Origin: an uncultured Flavobacteriales bacterium
Lineage (GTDB): Bacteria; Bacteroidota; Bacteroidia; Flavobacteriales_D; Crocinitomicaceae
Direction: 5' to 3'
DNA: 58,742 nt
Assembly (NCBI GenBank): GCA_913059205.1
Contig: CAJXRM010000007.1
Coordinates: forward strand, 1 to 58,742
The position numbers and the translations under genes were made by a program. The notes beneath the pieces were generated by a model, which was not told the origin of the DNA, made no database searches, and saw only the letters and a program-made list of their open reading frames with translations. Positions 35,616 through 44,848 of the stretch are shown here, in pieces. Numbering within the stretch: the stretch's first letter is position 1; each line of letters opens with the position of its first letter.

Positions 35616-38600
35616 ATCCACTTGTCGCATAACGATATATGCTTTTAAAATTCTTTCCCCAACATCTGGCACATCAACATGAATAAGGTACACGCCTGAT
35701 GAAACTGCAATTCCAGCATGATTAGTCAATTGCCAATCTTGGTAAGTTTGAGGAGAGTCCTTCTCAAATGACTTGATTAATTTTCCATGAGTTGTATATA
35801 TCTTAATTGAACATCGCTCAGGTAAGTTGGTAATCTTCACTCTACTATCAATACGATTCGTTTCATATTCTGAAAACGCCTTGTAAGGATTAGGTACTAC
35901 ATTAATGATTTCCAAAACTTCAGACATTCTATCACGACTTGCGAATTGTGTTTCTATTTCATCCATGTTCCAGCTGTACATCGGTTTTCCGTTATTTGGT
36001 CCGCCTAAAATTGATGATGGATATGAGAAGTCTTTAAATTCTTTATTCACTCTGAGCTTCAATGTAACATCAGTAGCCATAAAATGCTGCCCCTGTTTTA
36101 ATAAGGGATAACCAATCCAGCTAATTGAACCATATGTATTTCTTTTTTGCGCATTATTCCCTGCTTCAATCAATAACATATCTTGATAGAGTACATTCGT
36201 TGCTAAATTTTCTGCTTCTGAAGGTTTATAGGCTGGATAATCGTATCCTAACGTATATTTATTTTTTGACTTGTTCTGAAAGCTAAATATATAAACAGGT
36301 TGCACTCCACCAAAAATCGGATTTCCGTTTACATCGACTAATCTCGAGCTCGGATTCCAAACCATATCAGCACCTTGATCTGATACTAAGAATGAATTCT
36401 CACCAAACGCCATATACAATCGAGCACCAGACTCAACATCTATAGCGTAACCTGGAAACCACCCCATACCAGTTGTTCCGGAACCATCTGGATTTCCGTT
36501 TTTATCGACGCTACTACTTTTACGCATTGCTCCAGCAGGACAATTTCCAACAGTTAATGCAGGTTCTCTTCCCATTTCAAAAACAGGACAACGCGTCCAT
36601 TTTGATTTATCTGAAGTGATGACAATATCTACGCTTGGCAAGAAACTTATTGCTGAGTTTTTTCGAGCGGCTGCTGGGCCAGGATAATTGTAATACGCTA
36701 GAGGCATGAAGCTCGATTGAAAACCAACTAACCGATGAGGTGCAAATCCCAAATTTAATGCTCCCGCCCATTTTTTAACTTCAGCTTCATCAGGATAGTT
36801 GCACGGATTTAAATACGATATGGTATTGTCACAAAGTGCTCCATCTATCGTTAAATTCACACCATTTCTAATCCAATTTGTTGGAAAATTAGCTGAATTG
36901 TCCTCTACATATGAAAGCCATGCTTTTGTACTATCACGATAAGTTATTGTTTGAGATAACAAATCAGTTCCTTCTATTTCAATTCCTCCAGTTAGTCCTT
37001 CAATATCATAATAACCTTCCTGATGAATTTGAACCGAAACTCCCCACTGAGGAATAACTTGTTCATTATCTCGTGCGATTGTCATATCCGAGGTTACAAA
37101 ATCCAACACATTTCCGTTCTGTTGGTCGTAATGATAAATCGTCCATTTCGCCGTGTCAGCCCCATTCGAATTTGATGTTAAATAATCGCTGAACTTACAT
37201 TCAAAATATCCTCCGACAACATTCAATGGATCTACTACTTTTACTCCAATTGGTCCTTTCCCATAATCATAAACAGGATTCTCTTCATAACCATTATTAA
37301 TAATTGTGGTAAGTGTATTGGACGTCAATTCTAAAATTCTACTTCCATTGCCGTAGCCGTCCAAACGCTTAATTTGTGGACCTGAACCATATGGTAAACT
37401 TTGAATTAATCCATTTGTTTCTGGAGATGGATTGTGCGGAATGCACTCAAGAACTTTTATTTCTCCTGTAGGGGCTTTTCTACTCGAAATATATCGTTTC
37501 TTTTGGCCTTCTAGCGCCGTTGGGTCATTTGGATCATAATTTTCGTAATTGTTGTATGCATACGCAATCGCAACATAATAATATCGTTTAAAATTTACGA
37601 GCGTTCTATTTCCTTGGGCAAATTGATCTTCTGTAATTTGAAAAGTATGACGAATGCCATTGTCCTCGCCTTCGACTTTCAACGTTGGCGTACTTGCTCC
37701 AATGTCGGCATCGTATTCAAAATTAATGATTTTAGAAATCCCATCTTTTATATCACATTGAGCCACCAAACGAGCTTTTGTCGCATCTTCAACATCTGAA
37801 AAAGAAACTTCCGCTGATTTCAACTGATAAATTTGGTATCCCTGGAAAGTATAAAATTTGTCAGCTCCAGGGTCTGTTGCTACAATAAACGGGTCAAATT
37901 CAGTATAATTCTCGTTGTAATTATTCGAATTTAAAGGATTTGACAAAGTTAAAATGACAGCATTTTCCAATTCTTGTGCATGCATTACTGGAGCGTGAGG
38001 AGCATCTAAAACTTTAAAGCAGTTTTCGAACAAAGCTTGCGCTTTATCATCTGCTCGTCTAAGAGCAACTACCGATTCAAAAGGATCGATGCTTATTGCT
38101 CTTGCCCAAACTACACCAACAGTAATATTATTGACTGCACCTGGTTTTAAGATGAAGGGGCCTGCAGATTGTACAAATCGTCTATCATTCGGCACATTTC
38201 CAGCGGATTGTTCTGTCCATTCGGGCTGCGGAACTCCGTTCGTTCCCCATCCAAGAGGATCTGTATCTCCTGGAAACATAAAGTCGCATTTAACGCTAGT
38301 ATTTGCTTGTGGGTCGGAACCATGACCGGAGCCTCCATAATAGAAAAAACTCCCATCTTTCCATTTTCCTTGAAGGTAATTGTAGTAATCAGGAGCATTT
38401 ATTGGATCTGTTTGACTTGGAAGTGCTCCATTCGTCAAATTACTGTAATACGTGAATCTGCGCATTCCATAACGCTCATTATCAACAATACCATCGCCAT
38501 ATCCAATTCCGTTTAATGCTTCGCCTGGTCCGATACCAAATGCATTATCTATTCCGTCATCATCTTGATAGGGTCCTTCAAAAAAATCGACACCAACAGC

Positions 38601-39635
38601 TGGTGGGTTGTTTTTATAACCATAAAATCCATTGTTATCGTCGTCAAAATTATCACCGTTATAATAATAAGCCAACCCACGATTTACATCACAACCAACA
38701 AAATCGTCGAATGGATCACCTAAAGCTCCATCAGTGAAATTTCCAAAATAAGTATTGAATAACGTTTGAGTTCCCCTATTGATTAACTCATAATTATAAA
38801 ATGTCATATTGTTGATCTCATCATTCGATGCAAATGCAAATGCTTGCGCTCTAATTTCCATTCCTATTGGATCAGCACCTGTTTCTGTATGAATGTTTCC
38901 CTTATCATTCATTACCCACCAATAATTTACATCTCCGTATAATGACACACGCCTATCAGTCGCACAATCTTTTGTTTTTTTAATGTCGTGCCATGGATAA
39001 TCTCCATCTTCATAGTTGTAATGTCCATCACCATTTCTGTCGAAAAAAGGCGCTAAGTAATAATCTTGACCTTGCGACAAATCACCATGAGCAGGCCACG
39101 TTTTAATTATTTCAGGTACCACATAATTTGGAAAATTAGCAGATTGATTTGAAGTTCCATTAGCAGCATCATCTAATCCTGTTTGGTACCAAGCATCAAA
39201 TTCGCGAATTGCATCTTGCGTGGTCACAAAATGTTTGTCATATTTTTGACAATTTTCTACTGTCGTTTCAGCTGCACCTTGAGACAAAGGTCCTGTCCAG
39301 TAATCTTGGCCATCTCTATAACGCAAAGCCGCGAGCTTCAATTGTCCATTAACATCCACGCCTCCTAACCAAAGTGCAGAAGTAAATAGCGCCATTATCC
39401 CTGAGTTTTTTGGGATCTCGTATTGTGCTATGTTTTGAGCAGGAACTTGCCACAAATTTCCAGCAGTGTGAATCAATGCCTTAACATTATTGATACTTAA
39501 ATATGTGGATGTAGTTGGAGGAGTACACGATGCACCCTTTGGCATTACATAATCTACTTTCTCAGTTCCAGCGTAATTTTGAGAAAACCCGTATAAGCCA
39601 ATTAACATCAAACATAATATAAGAAGTATCCTCAT
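35601..39635 (-). CDS. Very large exported T9SS type A client protein
   Basis: 1344 residues. The signal peptide ends at GFSQ (about 19). The N-terminal half holds family-typical segments (IMALFTSALWLGGVDVNGQL) and several D/N-rich possible calcium loops (FDRNGDGHYNYEDGDYP, YYNGDNFDDDNNGFYG). The C-terminal about 100 residues (VVPNPYKAFSEYE, CSIKIYTTHGKLIKSFE, AGIAVSSGVYLIHV, ILKAYIVMRQ) form a type A sorting or FlgD-Ig-like domain. The function is unknown; a surface-exposed or released role is likely. It ends convergent to, and overlapping, the histidine kinase gene. Confidence 0.85.
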   Translation of the reverse strand: MRILLILCLMLIGLYGFSQNYAGTEKVDYVMPKGASCTPPTTSTYLSINNVKALIHTAGNLWQVPAQNIAQYEIPKNSGIMALFTSALWLGGVDVNGQLKLAALRYRDGQDYWTGPLSQGAAETTVENCQKYDKHFVTTQDAIREFDAWYQTGLDDAANGTSNQSANFPNYVVPEIIKTWPAHGDLSQGQDYYLAPFFDRNGDGHYNYEDGDYPWHDIKKTKDCATDRRVSLYGDVNYWWVMNDKGNIHTETGADPIGMEIRAQAFAFASNDEINNMTFYNYELINRGTQTLFNTYFGNFTDGALGDPFDDFVGCDVNRGLAYYYNGDNFDDDNNGFYGYKNNPPAVGVDFFEGPYQDDDGIDNAFGIGPGEALNGIGYGDGIVDNERYGMRRFTYYSNLTNGALPSQTDPINAPDYYNYLQGKWKDGSFFYYGGSGHGSDPQANTSVKCDFMFPGDTDPLGWGTNGVPQPEWTEQSAGNVPNDRRFVQSAGPFILKPGAVNNITVGVVWARAISIDPFESVVALRRADDKAQALFENCFKVLDAPHAPVMHAQELENAVILTLSNPLNSNNYNENYTEFDPFIVATDPGADKFYTFQGYQIYQLKSAEVSFSDVEDATKARLVAQCDIKDGISKIINFEYDADIGASTPTLKVEGEDNGIRHTFQITEDQFAQGNRTLVNFKRYYYVAIAYAYNNYENYDPNDPTALEGQKKRYISSRKAPTGEIKVLECIPHNPSPETNGLIQSLPYGSGPQIKRLDGYGNGSRILELTSNTLTTIINNGYEENPVYDYGKGPIGVKVVDPLNVVGGYFECKFSDYLTSNSNGADTAKWTIYHYDQQNGNVLDFVTSDMTIARDNEQVIPQWGVSVQIHQEGYYDIEGLTGGIEIEGTDLLSQTITYRDSTKAWLSYVEDNSANFPTNWIRNGVNLTIDGALCDNTISYLNPCNYPDEAEVKKWAGALNLGFAPHRLVGFQSSFMPLAYYNYPGPAAARKNSAISFLPSVDIVITSDKSKWTRCPVFEMGREPALTVGNCPAGAMRKSSSVDKNGNPDGSGTTGMGWFPGYAIDVESGARLYMAFGENSFLVSDQGADMVWNPSSRLVDVNGNPIFGGVQPVYIFSFQNKSKNKYTLGYDYPAYKPSEAENLATNVLYQDMLLIEAGNNAQKRNTYGSISWIGYPLLKQGQHFMATDVTLKLRVNKEFKDFSYPSSILGGPNNGKPMYSWNMDEIETQFASRDRMSEVLEIINVVPNPYKAFSEYETNRIDSRVKITNLPERCSIKIYTTHGKLIKSFEKDSPQTYQDWQLTNHAGIAVSSGVYLIHVDVPDVGERILKAYIVMRQVDLQNI

Positions 39636-39689
39636 TGTGTAGTATTTATAAAGCCAAGTTAATCAATTTAATTTTTTGGGCAAATTGTT

Positions 39690-42011
39690 TTAATCTTCCG
39701 TTTGTTGAACTGAAAACCAAACAATTGGACGCAATGGATCCTCCAAGGTAAGTTCCGGAAATTGCAATTTTAAACGCATTTTATTATCGGTTCGCTGAAT
39801 TTGAACATCAGAGATTAATTCACCCGTTTCAAAATCGAACCATTTTACTTCATAGGTAGTTTTTTTCTTCAATCCGGTAACATACAAATAGCGATTAAAA
39901 ATACTATTCACGCTACCTAATTCATAGGTGAAGGGTGTAAAGACATCCAATGGTGCCTCGAACCCTGATTCATTTACATCTCTGAATGCACATTCTTCAC
40001 CCGATAGAACTGTCAGAATATTATATGATCGATTTCGAACATAGCCCGTGACCAAGTTTTTATCCTGTGAAATATAATATTGTAACTCTTTTGGATATTC
40101 AATATCAGAACTCGCCGTTTTCTCTACTTGTCTTCCTTGAGTCCAATTTCCTTCCAAATCACCTAAAACTTCAACAACTTCATTTGTATTCATGAATCTT
40201 TCTCCAGCAATAGTACTAGGCCAAATAAGTCGTTCGTCATATTGACCATAATTACCATATTGATAACCTTCCCATGGGTGAATTCCTGCAATACCAGAAT
40301 AGCAAAGAGTCATTGCATCGATGACATTACCAGAATTTTTAACGCAATTCAATGACATTGCAGTAGAACCATGACCAGATTCAGAAAATATAATTGGTTT
40401 TTGTAACTCCAGGAATTTTTTGTAAAACAACTTATAAATAGATTTTTCATCTTCGTCTACTTCAGTGTTGTTTTTGCCATTTTTATCTTTTTTACTATTA
40501 ATTAATTTATTTGGAGAAGCAGCATAATAATTATATCCGATAATATCTATTGACGGATTAAAAGCGCATTGATACGGATAAATGTCATCATTTTCATCAA
40601 TTATTGACTGGTCAATTGTAATTAGATGATCCGTGTCCTTCAAGACATTTTTTATGTATTCACTTAATTCATTGTGATAGCTATTAATTCCATCAATTGC
40701 TGTTTTGTGTCCAGGGTGATTTATGTTAGTGGCGGGTTCGTTACTTATTAATTCTCCGGTTTTTGGATCTTCAATTTTACCATAATGGAATTGATCCATG
40801 TGAAATGGTTCACTCAATAACTCCCAGGTATAAATTTGTGGTGAATATCCATATCGAGCAACATAATACCTTGTTCTTTCCTTGTGAAAATGCATTTTCG
40901 ATGCGTTCAAAAACTGGTCGCTTGGTAACGTTCCTGGAGTAAAATAACAATAAGTTGGGTAATAATCTGCACCAAATGGAACTGGTCCATCTTTACCATA
41001 ATTTCCATAATCCCACGGGTCGCCGTAATCTCCACTTCCGTTTTGACCATACCCCATAATAACGTCTTGAAAAAGCAAGTTGAAATTGATTAAAACACCA
41101 TTTTCTTCGCATAGATCGATTATTTTATCCTGCTCCCACGCATAATGCATTCTTTTGAAATAATTCCCTTTTTCTTCGAATTCAATTAAGTTTCCATAAG
41201 CTGTTTGAATAAGCTTAAATGACTTTCCTCCTTGTTCAATATAGCTCTCAATATCTCCAATAAATTGATTCCAATCTGCTACTGTGGTGTTAGCTTGTGG
41301 GCCATTTGGGATTTCGCCCCAAGGTGTTTGTCCACCATTTACTCTATTATAAGGACCCGGAAAAACATGTCCGATTGGAAAAGTTACTTCCCCTCCTAAT
41401 TCAAGGTTTCTTTTATTCGCATGCACTTTCACAAAACCGGGATGATCATTGTCTTTTACCTCGAAGCTAAACTCTTGAAGTTCTATCGTTTCTCCTGCTA
41501 TAGTAAGGGTAACATTAGCAAGCCATTTTCCAGCCAAAGGTGGTGCAAAACGAACCCGCATTAAAAAGTTATTCGATTCATTGATTTTATCACTCCACCC
41601 TTTCCATCCACTTCCAACTTGTTCAAACTGATGGTAATAAAAAAAGTCTCGTTCCTTTCTTGTATTCGTCGCTAAATGCGTAAATGTTGCACGTAAAGCT
41701 AATTCAGAAGTGCTTGGATTTAAATCATCAGAAACAAATGGGTTTAAAGGATAACTTCCCGCATCTCCAGCTAAAAATAATTCAATACGTTCGTGTATTT
41801 CATCTTGCAAATCAATACCAAGCTCTAACTTCTTGAATTTCTCAATCGAATCCAAATTAGAATAATTTAAAACAGCAATATCATACAACGGTTTATCGCT
41901 AATAGGTCGCACACCTGGAGCTGTTTCAACCAAATTTGAAGGGTAAACACTAACTTGAGCGGATGAATTAATGGCGATTAAACAAGCACATAGGAGAATT
42001 AGTAGTTTCAT
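39690..42011 (-). CDS. Secreted clan GH-A-like glycoside hydrolase candidate with DUF5060-like N-terminal domain
   Basis: 773 residues from the ATG at 42011, which sits directly before the signal peptide (MKLLILLCACLIAINSSAQ). The ATG at 42059 would overlap the previous gene and is less likely. Residues about 70-185 look like the DUF5060 beta-sandwich (LNPFVSDDLNPS, MRVRFAPPLAGKW). Residues 192-600 look like a TIM barrel: WELLSEPF with E401 at the acid/base place and PIIFSESGHGS with E545 at the nucleophile place. Residues 640-773 form a beta domain. No T9SS tail. The substrate is unknown and the family is inferred from pattern only. It follows the M28 peptidase gene by 25 bases. Confidence 0.65.
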   Translation of the reverse strand: MKLLILLCACLIAINSSAQVSVYPSNLVETAPGVRPISDKPLYDIAVLNYSNLDSIEKFKKLELGIDLQDEIHERIELFLAGDAGSYPLNPFVSDDLNPSTSELALRATFTHLATNTRKERDFFYYHQFEQVGSGWKGWSDKINESNNFLMRVRFAPPLAGKWLANVTLTIAGETIELQEFSFEVKDNDHPGFVKVHANKRNLELGGEVTFPIGHVFPGPYNRVNGGQTPWGEIPNGPQANTTVADWNQFIGDIESYIEQGGKSFKLIQTAYGNLIEFEEKGNYFKRMHYAWEQDKIIDLCEENGVLINFNLLFQDVIMGYGQNGSGDYGDPWDYGNYGKDGPVPFGADYYPTYCYFTPGTLPSDQFLNASKMHFHKERTRYYVARYGYSPQIYTWELLSEPFHMDQFHYGKIEDPKTGELISNEPATNINHPGHKTAIDGINSYHNELSEYIKNVLKDTDHLITIDQSIIDENDDIYPYQCAFNPSIDIIGYNYYAASPNKLINSKKDKNGKNNTEVDEDEKSIYKLFYKKFLELQKPIIFSESGHGSTAMSLNCVKNSGNVIDAMTLCYSGIAGIHPWEGYQYGNYGQYDERLIWPSTIAGERFMNTNEVVEVLGDLEGNWTQGRQVEKTASSDIEYPKELQYYISQDKNLVTGYVRNRSYNILTVLSGEECAFRDVNESGFEAPLDVFTPFTYELGSVNSIFNRYLYVTGLKKKTTYEVKWFDFETGELISDVQIQRTDNKMRLKLQFPELTLEDPLRPIVWFSVQQTED

Positions 42012-42036
42012 GATGTTGTTTTTATTGTAAACGATT

Positions 42037-43302
42037 TTACAATCGCTTAACGAATTCAATCAATAAGGTTGTAATATCTTGATACTCCACAAAGCTAAGC
42101 GCTTCATAAGTGTCAAAAATGTCGTGGTAATTTTTATTTATCCCCATGGTATACATAAAAAACGCAGGGACACCATTTTCTGTAAACCAATAATGATCCG
42201 AGTTTGCTGCTGGACCTCTCGACTTAACTTGGCTCAATAGTGACTTTTCATTGTTAATGTCTTGTAGCAATTGAAACTCCCGCTCAAACAATGTGGCATT
42301 GACTATTGTCACTCCATCTTCTCCACTCCCCATTATGTCCAAGTTGAATAAAAATTTGATCTTCTTCAATTTCAATGGCGCATTATTTACGAAAAATTCT
42401 GAACCCACTAATCCAGCCTCCTCTCCAGCAAATGCGACAAACAATAAGTTATAATCTGATGGTTTATTTTTAAAGTAATTAGCCATTGTGAATAGCATTG
42501 CAGTTCCAGACGCATTATCATTCCCTCCAGGAAAATAAGTGTCAGCACCCATCCTACCCAAATGATCGTAATGCGCAGTAAACATAACAGTTTTAGCACA
42601 TTTTTTTTTGGCTGGTAAATACGCCATTACATTTTGACTTTGGTAATTTTTCACAAATTTCGCCTCAATGTCAATTGTTAAAGTAGCCGTTTTATCAATC
42701 TTATTTTCTTGAATTTCAATATATGGAAAGAACGATTGTTCCCTTCCCACTGACCAAGTAAACTTTGTATTTATTATCTCAATGACAGGTAAAATAGTCG
42801 CCAATTCATACGCGATACTTTTTACTTTTTTCACGGTATCACTGCTCATTATCGTATAATCAATTACAATGGCAGTTGACTGACCTATTTCCGATTTTAT
42901 TTCTTGAATTATAGATCGAATTTCAGGCAAATTTAGAATTTCATTAGCTGAAACTTCCCGAAGCTGGTAAGTCGTTTTATCTCCTGTAGAACTAGGGTTT
43001 ACAACAAAATCTTTACCTGGCACAAGACCTTTTCCATTTTGCGAAATACTCATCTCACCGGGAAATGTATTTACATCCAAACTAAACGATTGCAAATAAT
43101 TCCCTTCAAAAGGACCAATATTATTTTTCTTAAACTCCTCTACCAAGAATGCAGCAGCAATGGAATCTCCTTTTTCCACATAACCACGTCCATGAAATTC
43201 TGGTGAACAAAGTTGTTCTGTAATTCTACGAACTTCCTCGATTTGAGCAGAACAAAAAACCGAGGTTAGTAGTACGAAAAAAGAAAATATGGTTTTATGC
43301 AT
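42037..43302 (-). CDS. M28-family exported metallopeptidase
   Basis: 421 residues. The signal peptide ends at CSAQ. The catalytic domain covers about 215-421 with zinc ligands in order: H244/D246 in TAHYDHLG, D262 in GGNDNASGTA, E294/E295 in AGEEAGL, D322 in NLDIMG and H393 in YHDIFDT. Residues 75-215 are a large insert that may be PA-like. It is expected to act as an aminopeptidase at the envelope. Its start overlaps the end of the acidic-protein gene by eight bases, and it is followed by the GH-like gene, so the three share an operon. Confidence 0.9.
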   Translation of the reverse strand: MHKTIFSFFVLLTSVFCSAQIEEVRRITEQLCSPEFHGRGYVEKGDSIAAAFLVEEFKKNNIGPFEGNYLQSFSLDVNTFPGEMSISQNGKGLVPGKDFVVNPSSTGDKTTYQLREVSANEILNLPEIRSIIQEIKSEIGQSTAIVIDYTIMSSDTVKKVKSIAYELATILPVIEIINTKFTWSVGREQSFFPYIEIQENKIDKTATLTIDIEAKFVKNYQSQNVMAYLPAKKKCAKTVMFTAHYDHLGRMGADTYFPGGNDNASGTAMLFTMANYFKNKPSDYNLLFVAFAGEEAGLVGSEFFVNNAPLKLKKIKFLFNLDIMGSGEDGVTIVNATLFEREFQLLQDINNEKSLLSQVKSRGPAANSDHYWFTENGVPAFFMYTMGINKNYHDIFDTYEALSFVEYQDITTLLIEFVKRL

Positions 43303-44089
43303 ATCTTCGGTTTACCATCGTTAGAAAGTCCACTACTGATTCCTCCTCAACGTTCCAACCATGTTTTAGCGCGAGCTCAGATGCTTTTATTTTCGCAGCA
43401 TCTAAATTCGATTGAGTGTCTAAAACTTTTATTGCGTCACTAAAACTTTCACTTGAACCATCAAACAATTCATTGATGTAACCTAATTTTTCATTTAGAC
43501 CAAAAGCTCCAACCAAGGTGTCAATTTTGGCACCTTCAAACTGTGTACTTAAGGAATTGTTATTCATATTCAGTTGTTCCCAAAATGATTGACCTTGAGA
43601 TGCAGAGTGATTCTCTCTTGAAGGGTTATCAGCGACCTTTTCCTCAACAACTTCATCCATTGTGCTTTCTTTTTCTTCAAATTGAAGAACTACTGTTTCT
43701 TTCTCGTTTGTACTTTCAACAACTTCAGGAAATGCCTCTTCATTCATTTGAATAGTGGCGTTTGTCGAAATTTCTTCAATTTCTTCTTGTTCATCGAAAA
43801 TAGAAAAATCAATTGTTGGTTCGCTTTCCGCAATTTCATCAGATGTATAGGTAATCGAATCTGAAGCACTTACTGATGTATCAACCTCGCTTTTTACAGG
43901 AGTTTCAATGATTGGATTTACTTTATTTTCGAACGCTTTGTACTTTAAGATTACAGTTCGTTCGTATAATTCACGTGTAAGTGTTTCCAAAGTCACCAAT
44001 TCATCAATTGAAAGTTCACCACTTTCCAAACGGTTTGACAATTCCTCTATCGCTTTAATGCGCTTTTTATAGCTTTCTAAATTTTCCAT
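43295..44089 (-). CDS. Acidic cytoplasmic protein of unknown function
   Basis: 264 residues with no signal. Residues 1-60 are a predicted helical hairpin (KKRIKAIEELSNRLESGELSIDELVTLE in pattern). Residues 65-160 are a low-complexity, very Glu/Ser/Thr-rich linker. Residues 180-264 are a second helical domain (VGAFGLNEKLGYINELFDGSSESFSDA). No known family. It is the first gene of the minus-strand operon with the M28 peptidase and the GH-like gene, with translational overlap, yet its product stays in the cytoplasm. Similar layouts occur in relatives, but I cannot give a function. Confidence 0.7.
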   Translation of the reverse strand: MENLESYKKRIKAIEELSNRLESGELSIDELVTLETLTRELYERTVILKYKAFENKVNPIIETPVKSEVDTSVSASDSITYTSDEIAESEPTIDFSIFDEQEEIEEISTNATIQMNEEAFPEVVESTNEKETVVLQFEEKESTMDEVVEEKVADNPSRENHSASQGQSFWEQLNMNNNSLSTQFEGAKIDTLVGAFGLNEKLGYINELFDGSSESFSDAIKVLDTQSNLDAAKIKASELALKHGWNVEEESVVDFLTMVNRRYA

Positions 44090-44121
44090 TTCACTCTTTC
44101 AATTATCGACTTTTCAACATA

Positions 44122-44141
44122 TTCGTTAAGTTGCTAACGAA
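44122..44141. promoter_or_regulatory. Inverted repeat TTCGTTA-n6-TAACGAA, candidate operator
   Basis: The 7-bp arms are perfect, at 44122-44128 and 44135-44141. A third copy, TAACGAAT, lies at 44164-44171. All lie in the 183-base divergent gap between the acidic-protein operon and tdk, so a shared regulator could act on both sides. Confidence 0.4.
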
Positions 44142-44187
44142 CACTTTTATCTCTGCAACTAAATAACGAATTTTAGATTTCAAAGTT

Positions 44188-44237
44188 ACCGAAGAAATTA
44201 ATGGATATCCATTGATTTTTTATTTTTTCTCTTCGGT
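44188..44237. promoter_or_regulatory. Nested inverted repeats upstream of tdk-murF
   Basis: ACCGAAGA (44188-44195) and TCTTCGGT (44230-44237) are perfect inverted arms. Between them lies a 14-base perfect palindrome, AATGGATATCCATT, at 44200-44213. The element ends 35 bases before the tdk ATG and could form an RNA structure in the leader or bind a dimeric regulator. Confidence 0.4.
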
Positions 44238-44272
44238 GAAGTGTTGATAACCTTAATTTTAAATTCTTTACT

Positions 44273-44848
44273 ATGTTTTTAGAACAGTTTCCTGAAAATG
44301 GTGTCCAGCGTGGATGGATTGAAGTCGTATGTGGTTCAATGTTTTCGGGTAAAACAGAGGAGTTAATTCGCAGGTTGAAACGCGCTGAGTTTGCAAGCCA
44401 GAAAATTTTGCTGGTCAAGCCGAAAATTGATGATCGTTATCACAAAAAAAATGTTGTCAGTCATCAAGGAACTAGCTTTGAAGCAGTGACTGTACAAAAT
44501 GCTGCTGAAATTCTGGATATTTGGAAAAAAGAAAAGATTGTTGCCATTGATGAAGCTCAATTTTTTGACGATGGCCTAGTAGATATTTGTAATCAATTGG
44601 CAAAAAAAGGTGTGCGGGTAATCATTGCTGGATTGGACATGGATTTCAAAGGAGTTCCTTTTGGTCCAATGCCCCAACTACTTTGCATTGCAGAATATGT
44701 GACGAAAGTTCATGCAATCTGTGTATCTTGTGGTAACTTAGCTCAGTTTTCGCATAGAACAGTTGAAGACAAAGAACAGGTTTTGGTCGGAGCTGTGGAA
44801 CAGTACAAACCATTGTGCCGGACATGCTATAATAAAATTGCACATTGA
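44273..44848 (+). CDS. tdk: Thymidine kinase (type II)
   Basis: 191 residues. It phosphorylates thymidine with ATP in the pyrimidine salvage pathway. The Walker A motif is GSMFSGKT at 21-28, E94 in IDEAQFF is the general base, and C150/C153 with C182/C185 form the zinc site. Length and motifs match the TK1-like type found in Bacteroidota. It overlaps murF-alr by four bases, so one transcript is likely. Confidence 0.96.
   Translation: MFLEQFPENGVQRGWIEVVCGSMFSGKTEELIRRLKRAEFASQKILLVKPKIDDRYHKKNVVSHQGTSFEAVTVQNAAEILDIWKKEKIVAIDEAQFFDDGLVDICNQLAKKGVRVIIAGLDMDFKGVPFGPMPQLLCIAEYVTKVHAICVSCGNLAQFSHRTVEDKEQVLVGAVEQYKPLCRTCYNKIAH

Noticed and set aside
38169..38516. 115-codon open frame on the plus strand
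   Set aside because: Antisense to the well-supported T9SS gene, with no recognisable domain and a composition typical of a shadow frame.
44090..44272. Possible tRNA or small RNA in the longest gap
   Set aside because: Palindromes are present but no cloverleaf, no anticodon arm and no T-loop consensus could be found.
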